Notes under the pieces: generated by a model | The model's input: only the letters and a program-made list of their open reading frames with translations | Databases searched by the model: none | What the model was told of the DNA's origin: nothing | Translations under genes and position numbers: made by a program | Shown: positions 45,986 through 55,421 of the stretch, piece after piece | Position numbering within the stretch: the first letter of the stretch is position 1 | Layout of the letters: each line of letters opens with the position of its first letter | DNA from: Campylobacteraceae bacterium | GTDB lineage: Bacteria; Campylobacterota; Campylobacteria; Campylobacterales; Arcobacteraceae | NCBI GenBank assembly: GCA_013215945.1 | Contig: JABSOM010000001.1 | Coordinates: forward strand, 124,001-188,000 | Length of the DNA stretch: 64,000 nucleotides | Direction: 5' to 3'

Positions 45986-48293
45986 ATGGTGTATTTATTT
46001 CTTTATTTTTACACTTTGTTTTGCATTTATCTAACATAGATAAAATAGCAGGAAGCATTAATAAATCAGCTACTACTGCAATGATTAAAGCAGATGCAGT
46101 TACAACTCCAAACATATAATTAGGTAAAAAATCAGAAAAGACAAACACTGAAAAAGATATACTTAAAATAAGTGTTGTAAAAATAATAGCATTTCCTGCA
46201 TATTGCATTACATAAGTAAGACTGTCTTGCATGTTTTTGCCTTGTTTTCTTGCTTCAAAGTATTTTACAAAAAAGTGAATACTATCATCAACAGCAACAC
46301 CTATAATAATGGCGCCTGCAATAGCAACACCTATATCTATATAAATACTTAACCATCCCATCATACCAATTACTAAAATAATAGGGAGAACATTGGGTAA
46401 AACAAATAAAACGATATATCTAATGCGTCTAAAAATAAGCAACATCATTAAAGTAACTGCTACAATAGCAATTGAAATAGAAGAAATAAGCGTAGCCGTA
46501 ACATCATGTTGCATATGTGCAAACATTACCGTTTGTCCATTAACTTCTGCGCTATAGGGTGTATCTTTCCACCAATCTTGTGCCCAAGCTATCATTTCTA
46601 AATCTTTAGTTGTATCTACTACATTAATAGCAGCTGTAATTCGTAATTGTCTCTCTTCAATATCCATTTGGTCATTGATTTCCATTCCTTGAGGAAGAGA
46701 TAAAGAATACAATAATAAATATTGTGCAATCAAACCTTGATTATCAGGTACGCTTTTAGAATTATTCATAACCTCATTAAACTTTTTAACTACTTGTAAT
46801 AAAGAAGTAATATGTCTAACCTCAGCTGGAAAAGCTGCATAAAAGTCTTCATAAAAACGCTCGGTCGTTTTCAAAAACTTAGGATCTTTAATTCCATCTT
46901 TAATTTTTGTATCAACAATAATTTCATAAGTCATAGGACCAGAAATATTATCTTGAATAAAATTAACGGCTTTTCTCCAAGGAACATCTTCTTTAAAATA
47001 ACGTACAGTATTTGAATCTACTTGAACTTTTGAAATACCATAACCCAAACCAAGGAATAAAAGTAAGGTTGCAAGGAATATTTTTTTATCATTTGTTACA
47101 ATATACTTACCATACCACTTTGCAAATCTAGTACTTTTATTTTGAGCTTCATCTACTTTTTTTATTTTGGGTTTAATGATTGCTAAAATTGCGGGAATAA
47201 ATAACATAGTTAAAACAAAAGCTAATAATGCAGCATTTGCGGTTGCAATTCCCAGTGTTTTAATAGGAATTACATTTGAAATAGCCAAAGATGCAAAACC
47301 TACAGCTGTTGTTAATGAGGTAAACAAAATAGGCAAAAAGTTTTTTTGCATTGTATAATGAATGGCTTCATCATTATTCTGTCCTTGTTTTCTAGCCACC
47401 GTATAAATCCAAAAAATATGCATAGCATCTGCTATTCCAATAGCAGTAATAAATACAGGCATATTTACTGTAAAGTTATTTAGTTTATATCCAAGCATTA
47501 CTTGAACCGATAATACAATTAAAAAAGTAAAAATAACAATAGATATGCTAATAAACATTGTTGAGAATTTTTTAAAAATAATCAATAATAAAATCATTGT
47601 TAAAACAAGAACCAAAGGCGTAAATAAAGCACCATCAGCTTGTGCAATTTCAATAAAAGAAGAATTTACAATAGGTCCTCCATTTAATTGAAAATCAATA
47701 CCATATTTTTTAATTTCTGGCTCTAAAATAGCTTCGGTTAGGGCTTTTAATCTTAATGATACCTCAGGTCCCTCCCCTGCATTAGGAGCCAGTCTTGCTA
47801 CTATTGTTGTAGTTTTAGCATCTTTACTAATTAAACGCCCTACTATTGCATCTTCTTTTAAAATAATATTCTTTTTATTTTCTAAATCTTGTTTACTTAA
47901 AGAATCTATTTCATCAATAAAATCTTCTACAATTACATCATCGGGATCTTCTGTACTTGTATGTACATATTGATAATTTGTAATAGAATCTACTCTAGCA
48001 ATGTATTCCGTTTGCCAGAATTTTTGTGTGATTCTAGAAACTACCCCTAAACTTTCTTTATTAAAGACCCCATCTTCATTTTTAAATGTTACTGTAATTG
48101 CTTGATCATTTCCAAACACAGATCTAAAATTATCATAATCTTTTAATATTTTGGAGTCTTTTGCAAACCAGATTCTATAAGAACCTTCAAAAGCCAAGTC
48201 TTTAAGTTGCATTGCCATAATTAAAGCAATGGTAGGTATAAGTATTACAATTAACCATCTAAATTTTATAACTAAATTTATAAACTTTTGCAT
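45984..48293 (-). CDS. RND-superfamily MMPL-type transporter
   Basis: The 769-residue protein has the duplicated RND topology: one helix (~12-30), a large periplasmic loop, five helices (~225-380), another single helix (~405-423), a second loop and five helices (~615-755). The sequences GIADAMHIFWIY and GVAVDDSIHFFVKYF are helix-4 and -10 proton-relay motifs with the Asp residues typical of MMPL proteins. It is the last gene of an operon with a LolA-like protein and an outer-membrane protein, suggesting transport of a lipid or hydrophobic compound across the envelope. Confidence 0.88.
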   Translation of the reverse strand: MQKFINLVIKFRWLIVILIPTIALIMAMQLKDLAFEGSYRIWFAKDSKILKDYDNFRSVFGNDQAITVTFKNEDGVFNKESLGVVSRITQKFWQTEYIARVDSITNYQYVHTSTEDPDDVIVEDFIDEIDSLSKQDLENKKNIILKEDAIVGRLISKDAKTTTIVARLAPNAGEGPEVSLRLKALTEAILEPEIKKYGIDFQLNGGPIVNSSFIEIAQADGALFTPLVLVLTMILLLIIFKKFSTMFISISIVIFTFLIVLSVQVMLGYKLNNFTVNMPVFITAIGIADAMHIFWIYTVARKQGQNNDEAIHYTMQKNFLPILFTSLTTAVGFASLAISNVIPIKTLGIATANAALLAFVLTMLFIPAILAIIKPKIKKVDEAQNKSTRFAKWYGKYIVTNDKKIFLATLLLFLGLGYGISKVQVDSNTVRYFKEDVPWRKAVNFIQDNISGPMTYEIIVDTKIKDGIKDPKFLKTTERFYEDFYAAFPAEVRHITSLLQVVKKFNEVMNNSKSVPDNQGLIAQYLLLYSLSLPQGMEINDQMDIEERQLRITAAINVVDTTKDLEMIAWAQDWWKDTPYSAEVNGQTVMFAHMQHDVTATLISSISIAIVAVTLMMLLIFRRIRYIVLFVLPNVLPIILVIGMMGWLSIYIDIGVAIAGAIIIGVAVDDSIHFFVKYFEARKQGKNMQDSLTYVMQYAGNAIIFTTLILSISFSVFVFSDFLPNYMFGVVTASALIIAVVADLLMLPAILSMLDKCKTKCKNKEINTP

Positions 48294-48305
48294 TCTTTTC
48301 CTTTT

Positions 48306-49514
48306 TTAATAATAATATGCAATGTTTAGGCCAATTTTTTTAGAACGACCTTGTTGTGCATATATTGTATTGTGTGTTTTTGAAGGCTCAGTATAGGATA
48401 GGTCTAATTTAACTTTAAACGCATCATATAGCCTTGTTTCAAATTCTACGTAATAATTCTCTTCTTTATAATCGGTATCAATAATAACCCCACCTACAGC
48501 GGTAGAGTCACCATAATCATTAAGGCTGTATCTAAGTCCTAAGAACAAATCATTCTGAAATATCTCTCCCCTACTTAAATCACTGGAAATTCGTTCATCT
48601 TTACTTTTATAATAATAATACTCACCTAATATTGCAAGTTCACTGCCAGCTTCAAACTGCTCCAGCGTATACTCTAAACCAAAAGCACTGTGGTAATAAT
48701 CAGCTACATTTTTATCATCAAGAACATCTGTATACAAGAATTCTAATTTTATTAAAGCAGATCCAAGTACTAAAGTATTATAGGTTGAAAACTTATTAAC
48801 TAAATAAGCATGTTCACTGTATTCATTTGCAATTTTTCTTAAATAGCGTTGTGAGTCATATCCATTTTGTACTATAAAAGCATAATCTAAAGCGATATCA
48901 TCACTTAAACTACCTGTGTATGTTACATAAACACTTGGTCGGTACAAAGATTTTTCACTTTCTAATTTGTTTTTTAAACGTTCATTCTCACCTAAGATAC
49001 TATAGGTATAAGAGGCATTTGCCATTTTTGATTTCTGTTCATATAATTTAACAATAAGTGAGAGTTCGCTTTCCTCAAAATAGTGTGAATACTGAATATT
49101 GTAGGCCCCTATTTTGTCTGTTTTACTGGGATCTGTTCTTTTATCTTGAATATTAAAACCATCAACAATATTTTTTACTTCCAATGCACCCCAAAACAAA
49201 ATACTTTTTCCAAAGAGTATTTTAGAGTCTTCAAATTCATAGGAAGTATATAACTCATTTATACGAAGATAAGAACGATCATTGTTTGTTTTAGAATTAT
49301 AATCGCTGCTGTCTTCTTGCGCATAAAGTTCTAAAACGGAAATAAAATTATTACGCTCATAGCTAAGTTTTAATTTTTGCTCTAAAGTAAAATTAGAGCT
49401 GTGTTTATTACTGCTTTTATTATAGGCTTGCATATCTGCACCTAAATACCCTTCATAAGACAGTTCTGCGAATAAATAGGTTCCAAGAAATAAAAATAAA
49501 ATTACTTTTTTCAT
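48306..49514 (-). CDS. Outer-membrane beta-barrel protein (DUF1302-like)
   Basis: The 402-residue protein has a signal peptide (~1-16, ending LFAE), alternating hydrophobic beta strands throughout and a C-terminal aromatic end (NIAYYY), as expected for an outer-membrane barrel. ILFGKSILFWGALEVKNIVDGFN resembles DUF1302 proteins, often encoded with MMPL transporters and LolA-like proteins. Its ATG overlaps the reductase stop by four bases. It may be the outer-membrane exit of the RND system. Confidence 0.75.
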   Translation of the reverse strand: MKKVILFLFLGTYLFAELSYEGYLGADMQAYNKSSNKHSSNFTLEQKLKLSYERNNFISVLELYAQEDSSDYNSKTNNDRSYLRINELYTSYEFEDSKILFGKSILFWGALEVKNIVDGFNIQDKRTDPSKTDKIGAYNIQYSHYFEESELSLIVKLYEQKSKMANASYTYSILGENERLKNKLESEKSLYRPSVYVTYTGSLSDDIALDYAFIVQNGYDSQRYLRKIANEYSEHAYLVNKFSTYNTLVLGSALIKLEFLYTDVLDDKNVADYYHSAFGLEYTLEQFEAGSELAILGEYYYYKSKDERISSDLSRGEIFQNDLFLGLRYSLNDYGDSTAVGGVIIDTDYKEENYYVEFETRLYDAFKVKLDLSYTEPSKTHNTIYAQQGRSKKIGLNIAYYY

Positions 49515-50074
49515 AAATTTCCTTGTTCAATATTTACTAGTATTTTTTGTGTATTTCTATTTTTTGTATCCATGGAACCATAAAGTTTAAAAACTTCAAG
49601 TTTCATACCTGTTAAATTAATTATTTGTTGTTTAAACATATTTTTTAAACGCCTATTTGCACCTGTCAAAAAATAATACAAATAAGGCGCTCCTGATGTT
49701 GCTAATATTTTAACTTTTTTATTTTTTAATAAACCAATAGGTCTTGAATTGACATATTTAAATGCAAAACCAGAAGAAAAATTCCAATCAATAAAATTCT
49801 TTAAAATAGCAGGCATTGATCCCCACCAATAAGGAAATACAAATACTAACTCATCTGCTTTTGAAATCTTAGCTTGATAATAATCCATCTCTTTTGTTTG
49901 AAATTCTTCCCTTAGATAAAAATCTTGTTGATTTTTATCACGGTACAAATCAAGAACTTCGACCTTGTCCCCTTGCTCTAAAGACTTCTTTTTATAAGCA
50001 TTTGCCATTGCAAACGAAAAACTCTCTTCTAAAGGATTTGCAATAATTATAAGTATGTTTTTTATTGTTTTCAT
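49511..50074 (-). CDS. Flavodoxin-fold NAD(P)H oxidoreductase
   Basis: The 187-residue protein has the Flavodoxin_2/NQO layout: IIIANPLEESFSFAMANAY at the start (FMN-phosphate region), VFVFPYWWGSMPAILKNFID (flavin-binding loop) and ATSGAPYLYY. Family members reduce quinones or other electrophiles by two electrons. Placing it between a LolA-like and an outer-membrane gene is unusual and suggests the operon handles a redox-active compound. It begins four bases after the LolA-like gene ends. Confidence 0.84.
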   Translation of the reverse strand: MKTIKNILIIIANPLEESFSFAMANAYKKKSLEQGDKVEVLDLYRDKNQQDFYLREEFQTKEMDYYQAKISKADELVFVFPYWWGSMPAILKNFIDWNFSSGFAFKYVNSRPIGLLKNKKVKILATSGAPYLYYFLTGANRRLKNMFKQQIINLTGMKLEVFKLYGSMDTKNRNTQKILVNIEQGNL

Positions 50075-50078
50075 TCTC

Positions 50079-50834
50079 TTACTTTTTTAAAACACGTTTA
50101 TGAAAATCTTTATTTTGAAGGCCATTTTTTATTGTTTCATCTTGCCAAACTAAAATACTTTCTTTATTATTTTGAAAGTTTTTAACGTGGATTTTTCCTA
50201 CTCTGTATACACCATTTATTTTTTTATATTCAGAAAAATAGGCACTTTTTAAAAGGGATTTTTTTCTATCATAATAATCTACTTGATAATTTAAAAAAGT
50301 ATTTACATCAATATAGGATACTTGTTTGGTATATCCTGAGTATTTGTAATTAGGAATTCTCTGTACTTTATATACTTCTTTACCATTTAATATTACTTTT
50401 TCTGCTTCTTCTTTTTTAAAATCGTATTTGTCAATATTAAAAGAGCTCAAGTCTTCATAAGAAAATTCACTTCCCATAAAAGAACCTGATTTATTTTTAG
50501 ATGAAATTCTTTTTACTCTTTTAAGTGCAGGTAAATACAACCACTGATCATCATCTTTTTTAGCATGTTCATAGTTTAAGAATTTTGTACCTTTTACATC
50601 AGCTGGACTTAAAAACTCTATTAAGGATTTGTCCCCTCCGTCTTTTTCTAAAGAAATTGATTTCATTTGTCTAATACGTGTTTGACCTTTTGCATTAAGA
50701 AGCGTCATAGTCATAATTGAGCTTGAATCTTCAAAACCACTCATTACTGCATCATTCTTTTGTGCCAATTCAAAATCTGTCATTGCAAAAATATTTGCAG
50801 CCAAAAAGAGTCCTGATATTATTAATTTTTTCAT
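50079..50834 (-). CDS. LolA-like outer-membrane lipoprotein-sorting family protein
   Basis: The 251-residue periplasmic protein has a signal peptide (~1-17) and the LolA_like fold signature: LIEFLSPADVKGTKFLNYEH, WLYLPALKRVKRISS, GSFMGSEFSYEDLSS and YKVQRIPN. Such proteins accompany MMPL/RND transporters and may shuttle lipids. It is the first gene of the operon, with AAAGGA before the ATG, and the four-site operator array lies directly upstream. Confidence 0.86.
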   Translation of the reverse strand: MKKLIISGLFLAANIFAMTDFELAQKNDAVMSGFEDSSSIMTMTLLNAKGQTRIRQMKSISLEKDGGDKSLIEFLSPADVKGTKFLNYEHAKKDDDQWLYLPALKRVKRISSKNKSGSFMGSEFSYEDLSSFNIDKYDFKKEEAEKVILNGKEVYKVQRIPNYKYSGYTKQVSYIDVNTFLNYQVDYYDRKKSLLKSAYFSEYKKINGVYRVGKIHVKNFQNNKESILVWQDETIKNGLQNKDFHKRVLKK

Positions 50835-50846
50835 TATTTTCCTTTA

Positions 50847-50931
50847 ATGTAAACAGTGATTACTTTTAATGTGTGCAATGTTAACATAAGATGTAAACAA
50901 TGTCAACATAAAATGTAAACAATGTTCACAT
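50847..50931. promoter_or_regulatory. Array of four 19 bp operator-like sites with 22 bp period
   Basis: Related sites begin at 50847, 50869, 50891 and 50913, exactly 22 bp apart. The best copies read ATGTAAACAATGTCAACAT and ATGTAAACAATGTTCACAT; the third reads ATGTGTGCAATGTTAACAT and the outermost is degenerate on its right half. Each is an imperfect palindrome (ATGT...ACAT). The array fills the divergent region between the LolA-like operon and the TetR gene, so it is most likely the TetR binding region for both. Confidence 0.75.
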
Positions 50932-50953
50932 TTTTTGATTAAGTTCATAATTA

Positions 50954-50969
50954 TGCTATAATACGGGCA
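50954..50969 (+). promoter_or_regulatory. Extended -10 promoter, possibly giving a leaderless tetR transcript
   Basis: TGCTATAAT (TATAAT at 50957-50962) lies only six bases before the TetR ATG at 50969. Transcription would start at or next to the ATG, and no ribosome binding site is present. Confidence 0.5.
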
Positions 50970-51610
50970 TGGCTAAATGTATAATCACAAAATTAATAGA
51001 TAAATGTAAAAGTAAAACATACCATCATGGGAACTTGAAAGAAGAACTCTTACAAGAAGCATTAAAAATTATTCATGAAGAGGGTGTTGATGCTGTAACT
51101 TTACAGGCCCTTGGAAATAAACTAGGAACCTCAAGATCTGCGATTTACAGACATTTTTCCTCTAAGAGTGATTTAATGGACAATGTTATGATCTATGGTT
51201 TTGAAAGTTTTGATTCACGCATAACTCCTATTTTTGAACTAAAAGATAAGGATGTTGTAGAGCGATTATATTTAATGGGAAAAGAATATTTGACCTTTGG
51301 TATAAATAATCCCAATTTATTTAGAATGTTATTTGGTGAAAAATATAGGGACTTACGAGAAGACAATTGTGATATAAATGATGAAGAACAAGCAAAAGGT
51401 TATCATTCTTTGGTTAGTTTAATTGCAGAAGCCCAAGAAAAAGATATCTTTAAAAAAGATGAAGATGCTTTATTAATAACGCAAACAGTACATGCCATGA
51501 TTCATGGTTTAACTATTCTTTATATAGATGGACATATTGATATTAAAGACAATATAGAAAAAGTATTTGAAGTTCATTATAAAATAATGACTCAAGGATT
51601 AATGAAATAA
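50969..51610 (+). CDS. TetR-family transcriptional regulator
   Basis: The 213-residue protein has a short extension, then the TetR helix-turn-helix region (~18-65): KTYHHGNLKEELLQEALKII, VTLQALGNKLGTSRSAIYRH and FSSKSDLMDNVM. The C-terminal helices resemble the WHG-type TetR C-terminal domain. It is divergent from the envelope operon and likely binds the 22-bp-spaced array to repress that operon and itself. The MOSC gene follows after 14 bases. Confidence 0.88.
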   Translation: MAKCIITKLIDKCKSKTYHHGNLKEELLQEALKIIHEEGVDAVTLQALGNKLGTSRSAIYRHFSSKSDLMDNVMIYGFESFDSRITPIFELKDKDVVERLYLMGKEYLTFGINNPNLFRMLFGEKYRDLREDNCDINDEEQAKGYHSLVSLIAEAQEKDIFKKDEDALLITQTVHAMIHGLTILYIDGHIDIKDNIEKVFEVHYKIMTQGLMK

Positions 51611-51624
51611 AACGAAGGATAGAA

Positions 51625-52269
51625 GTGGAAAATATTGCTGTTTATAATATATATTTAGGACAAGTAGAAACAATCAAAACTCCTAAAAAAGAATTTAAAA
51701 GTGCTTATAAGAAAAAAGCCATCACACAAGATGAATATCTTAGCAAAACTGGTTTTATAAATGATGTACAAAGTGATACGAAACATCATGGTGGAGTAAA
51801 TAGAGCTTTATGTGTGTATCCCTATGCAACGTATGAATACTTTAAAAAAGAGCACGACTTGGATTTAAAAGACTGTTCTTTTGGTGAGAATATCACTATT
51901 TTAACTTATGATGACAGTGACATTTGTTTAGGGGATCAGTTCTCTTTTGAAGATGCTATTGTTGAAGTTACGCAACCAAGACAACCCTGTTCTCATATAT
52001 CAAATGTTACAGGCATTAAAAACTTAACAGCATTAACTGTTAAAAATTTAAAAACTGGTTTTTATTTACGTGTATTAAAAGAAGGAACAATAAAAAAAGA
52101 CTCTACTTTGCAATTAATTAAAAGAGTACATGAAAGTATTACAATTGAGTTTATAAATAAATGTTTTTTTGATGCCAAAAACAATCAAGAGAATATTAAA
52201 AAAGTTTTAGCATGTGTTGAGTTATCTATTAATTTTAGAGAAGAGTTAGAAAAAAGATTAAAATCCTAA
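51625..52269 (+). CDS. MOSC domain protein (YiiM-like)
   Basis: The 214-residue protein has the MOSC core (~15-165) with KHHGGVNRALCVYPY, FGENITI, GDQF and the invariant Cys in QPRQPCSHIS, then a three-helix tail. The YiiM branch uses molybdenum cofactor to reduce N-hydroxylated compounds. It starts with GTG behind AAGGA. Co-transcription with the TetR regulator hints that the effector compound is something this enzyme can detoxify. Confidence 0.86.
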   Translation: MENIAVYNIYLGQVETIKTPKKEFKSAYKKKAITQDEYLSKTGFINDVQSDTKHHGGVNRALCVYPYATYEYFKKEHDLDLKDCSFGENITILTYDDSDICLGDQFSFEDAIVEVTQPRQPCSHISNVTGIKNLTALTVKNLKTGFYLRVLKEGTIKKDSTLQLIKRVHESITIEFINKCFFDAKNNQENIKKVLACVELSINFREELEKRLKS

Positions 52270-52279
52270 AATGCTAAGC

Positions 52280-52300
52280 TCCTAAGGAAAAACCTTAGGA
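52280..52300. terminator. Hairpin between convergent MOSC and lpdA genes
   Basis: TCCTAAGG and CCTTAGGA form a perfect 8 bp stem with an A5 loop. It lacks a strong T-tract on either strand, so its efficiency is uncertain. Confidence 0.45.
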
Positions 52301-52308
52301 TAAAAGAA

Positions 52309-53727
52309 TTATTTCTTTTTTGCTTTTGCATTTGGAAGATCGGTAATACTTCCTTCATAAATCTCAGCAGCTAAACCAACTGATTCATGAAGCGTTGGAT
52401 GAGCATGAATAGTAAGAGCAATATCTTCTGCATCACAATTCATTTCAAGTGCTAATGAGATTTCTCCCAATAACTCTCCTGCATTATCACCAACTAATGC
52501 ACCACCTATTAAAGTATGATCTTCTTTATTAAAAATTAATTTAGTAAAACCATCACTTACATCAGCAGCTAATGCACGTCCAGATGCACTCCAAGGAAAT
52601 GTAGATACTTCATAATCAATACCTTTTTCTTTTGCTTCTTTTTCAGTTAGTCCTACCCATGCCATTTCTGGAAAAGTATAAGCAATAGAAGGAATAGAAA
52701 CTGGTTCAAAATAGTGTTTTTTACCAGCTATTACTTCAGCTGCCACATGTGCTTCATGTACTGCTTTATGAGCAAGCATGGGTTGACCAACAATATCCCC
52801 AATAGCATAGATATGTGGCACATTGGTTTTCATTTGTTTATCAACATCAATGAAACCCCATTTATTTACTTCAACTCCCGCTTTTTGGGCAGAAAGAAGT
52901 TTTCCATTAGGAGATCTTCCAATGGCAACTAAAACAGCGTCATAAACAATAACTTCTGAACCACTTGCACTTTCAAGTGTTACATGAATACCATCTTTTT
53001 GTGCTTCTACTTTAGCCACTTTTGTTTTTAACATAATGTTAAATCTGTTTTTATTGGCTTTGGTATAGGCTTTAACTACATCTTTATCAGCAGCAGGCAC
53101 TAATTGATCTAACATTTCTACTACATCAATTGAAGAACCCAGTTTTTGATAAACTGTACCCATTTCTAAACCAATAATTCCTCCACCCATAACCAAAAGT
53201 TTAGAAGGAGGTGTGTCTAAATTTAGTGCAGATGTAGAATCCCAAATTCGAGGATCTTCATGAGGAATAAAAGGAAGCTGTATGGGTCTTGAACCTGCTG
53301 CTATAATTGCATTTTCAAAAGTAATAATTGTTTCATCATCACCTTTTACTAGTACAGAATTAGCAGATGTGAAATCAGCATAACCCTTGATTACTTTTAC
53401 TTTTCTCATCTTAGCCATAGCTTCTACACCAGAACTAAGTTTATTAACAATACCATCTTTATAAGCAGCTATTTTTTTAATATCAATTTCCGGTTTTGCA
53501 AAACTAACACCATGAGCACCAATATGTTCTGCTTCTTCCATAACTTTAGCAACATGTAACAATGCTTTTGAAGGAATACATCCTACATTTAAACATACGC
53601 CACCAAGCGCTTTATATTTCTCAACCAAAACAACATCCAAACCTAAATCAGCCGCTCTAAAAGCAGCTGAATATCCACCAGGACCTGAACCAATTACTAA
53701 GACTTGAGTTTTAATTTCATTACTCAT
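52309..53727 (-). CDS. lpdA: Dihydrolipoyl dehydrogenase (E3)
   Basis: The 472-residue flavoprotein has the FAD motif GSGPGGYSAA (13-22), redox-active Cys45 and Cys50 in GGVCLNVGCIPSK, a second dinucleotide fold near GGGIIGLE, the FAD motif YAIGDI and the catalytic HAHPTLHES near the C-terminus. It reoxidises the lipoyl groups of AceF using NAD+. It is the third gene of the aceE-aceF-lpdA operon, with GAAGG before the ATG and 37 bases after aceF. All active-site residues appear intact. Confidence 0.96.
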   Translation of the reverse strand: MSNEIKTQVLVIGSGPGGYSAAFRAADLGLDVVLVEKYKALGGVCLNVGCIPSKALLHVAKVMEEAEHIGAHGVSFAKPEIDIKKIAAYKDGIVNKLSSGVEAMAKMRKVKVIKGYADFTSANSVLVKGDDETIITFENAIIAAGSRPIQLPFIPHEDPRIWDSTSALNLDTPPSKLLVMGGGIIGLEMGTVYQKLGSSIDVVEMLDQLVPAADKDVVKAYTKANKNRFNIMLKTKVAKVEAQKDGIHVTLESASGSEVIVYDAVLVAIGRSPNGKLLSAQKAGVEVNKWGFIDVDKQMKTNVPHIYAIGDIVGQPMLAHKAVHEAHVAAEVIAGKKHYFEPVSIPSIAYTFPEMAWVGLTEKEAKEKGIDYEVSTFPWSASGRALAADVSDGFTKLIFNKEDHTLIGGALVGDNAGELLGEISLALEMNCDAEDIALTIHAHPTLHESVGLAAEIYEGSITDLPNAKAKKK

Positions 53728-53764
53728 TTTTTACCTTCTACTACTGCATTTGCAATAATTGTTT

Positions 53765-55411
53765 TTATAATACTATTAAACGAATATCACTTAAGATATT
53801 AGAAACTGTTGTTGAAAATCTAGCACCTTCTGCTCCATCAATAACTCTGTGGTCATACGATAAAGACAATGGCAACATTAATTTAGGCTCAAATTCGCTT
53901 CCATTCCATACAGGAGATATTTTAGATTTAGATACACCTAAAATTGCAACCTCGGGAGCATTTATAATAGGAGTAAATGCAGTTCCACCAATTCCACCTA
54001 AAGAAGAAATTGTAAAACAAGCACCTTGCATATCTTGGATCTTTAATTTTCCATCTCTTGCTTTTACTGAAATTTCTACTAATTCTTTTGATAATTGTGA
54101 AATTGTTTTTGTATTAACATCTTTAATAACAGGAACTACTAAACCATTTGGAGTATCAACAGCAACGGCTATATTAATGTATTTTTTAAGAATAACACTG
54201 GCACCATCTTCACTTAATGATGAGTTAAAAATAGGATGTAATTCTAAGGCTTTTGCAACTGCTTTTAAAACAAATACTAAAGGAGAGATTTTATAATCTA
54301 ATTTCTTTTTAGCAGCTATTGCATTTTGTTCTTTTCTGAAGTTTTCTAATTCTGTAATATCTGCTTCATCAAATTGTGTTACATGAGGCATACCTACATA
54401 ATTTCTGTGTAAAGAAGGTCCAGAAATTTTCTGAATTTTTGTCAATTCTTTGATTTCTATTTCACCAAATTTAGTGAAATCTACTGTTTTCAGTGCGGGT
54501 AAATTAAATCCAAAACCAGAACCCTTTGATGAGGAAACAGAACTTCCATTTGCTATATTTGCTAAACTTTCTTTTACGTAAGCTCTAATATCAATAGTCA
54601 TAATTCTGTTTTTAGGACCACTTGCTTTAACTTGTGATAAATCAACACCAAACTCACGTGCAACTCTTCGTACAGAGGGAGAAGCATGTGCTTTTCTGTT
54701 CGAGTTTTCATTAATAGCAGATGATGCGGCAACACTTACAGCTGGTGCAGTTGCTTTAACAACACTTACTTCTTTTGCAGCTTCCGTTTTTTTAGGCGTA
54801 GTAGCTGCTTTAATAACAATTGTTTTTTCAATTCTAGCAACCAACGTTCCTGTTTTAACTTTCGCACCTTCTTTTACTAAAAGTTCTTTTACTGTTCCAG
54901 AAAAAGGAGCAGGTACGTCCATTGTTGCTTTATCTGTTTCGAGTGTAAATAAACCATCTTCTTCTGAAATACTATCACCTACAGAAACTAGAACTTCAAT
55001 AACATCTACTTCCCCATCTTCTCCAATATCAGGAACAAAAACATCAGAAATAACTGTTTCAATAGAATCTTCTGCTGGTGTTTCTTCTACAACTTCAACA
55101 GGAGTTTCTATTACTTTTATTTCTTCTACTTCAACTTTAGGCGCAGGAGCAGATACTTCAAGATCTGCTTTCCCTTCTCTTTTCATAGTACAAATTACGT
55201 TGCCATCTTTAATTTTATCCCCAACTTTTACTTTGAGTTCAACTAACGTTCCAGAAAAAGGAGCAGGAATATCCATAGATGCTTTTTCAGTTTCAACGGT
55301 AATAATAGCATCTTCTTCTTCTAAAGAATCTCCATTACTAACTGTGATTTCAATAATTTCTACTTCTTCACCACCAACATCTGGCAATAAAATTTCTTCT
55401 AATTCATTCAT
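53765..55411 (-). CDS. aceF: Dihydrolipoyllysine acetyltransferase (E2 of pyruvate dehydrogenase)
   Basis: The 548-residue protein has two lipoyl domains with modifiable lysines Lys43 (ETEKAS) and Lys161 (ETDKAT), Ala/Glu-rich linkers, an E1/E3-binding domain (~240-280, HASPSVRRVAREFGVDLS) and a catalytic domain with the active-site YDHRVIDG near the end. E. coli AceF has three lipoyl domains, so this is a two-lipoyl form. It would receive lipoate from the acyltransferase/LipA pair encoded divergently at 58.6-60.2 kb. It starts ten bases after aceE. Confidence 0.95.
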   Translation of the reverse strand: MNELEEILLPDVGGEEVEIIEITVSNGDSLEEEDAIITVETEKASMDIPAPFSGTLVELKVKVGDKIKDGNVICTMKREGKADLEVSAPAPKVEVEEIKVIETPVEVVEETPAEDSIETVISDVFVPDIGEDGEVDVIEVLVSVGDSISEEDGLFTLETDKATMDVPAPFSGTVKELLVKEGAKVKTGTLVARIEKTIVIKAATTPKKTEAAKEVSVVKATAPAVSVAASSAINENSNRKAHASPSVRRVAREFGVDLSQVKASGPKNRIMTIDIRAYVKESLANIANGSSVSSSKGSGFGFNLPALKTVDFTKFGEIEIKELTKIQKISGPSLHRNYVGMPHVTQFDEADITELENFRKEQNAIAAKKKLDYKISPLVFVLKAVAKALELHPIFNSSLSEDGASVILKKYINIAVAVDTPNGLVVPVIKDVNTKTISQLSKELVEISVKARDGKLKIQDMQGACFTISSLGGIGGTAFTPIINAPEVAILGVSKSKISPVWNGSEFEPKLMLPLSLSYDHRVIDGAEGARFSTTVSNILSDIRLIVL

Positions 55412-55421
55412 ATTATTTACC

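Noticed and set aside
45839-46039. 66-codon frame between the MFS and MMPL genes
   Set aside because: It reads through the terminator palindrome at 45954-45985 and into the antisense of the MMPL gene, with no ribosome binding site.
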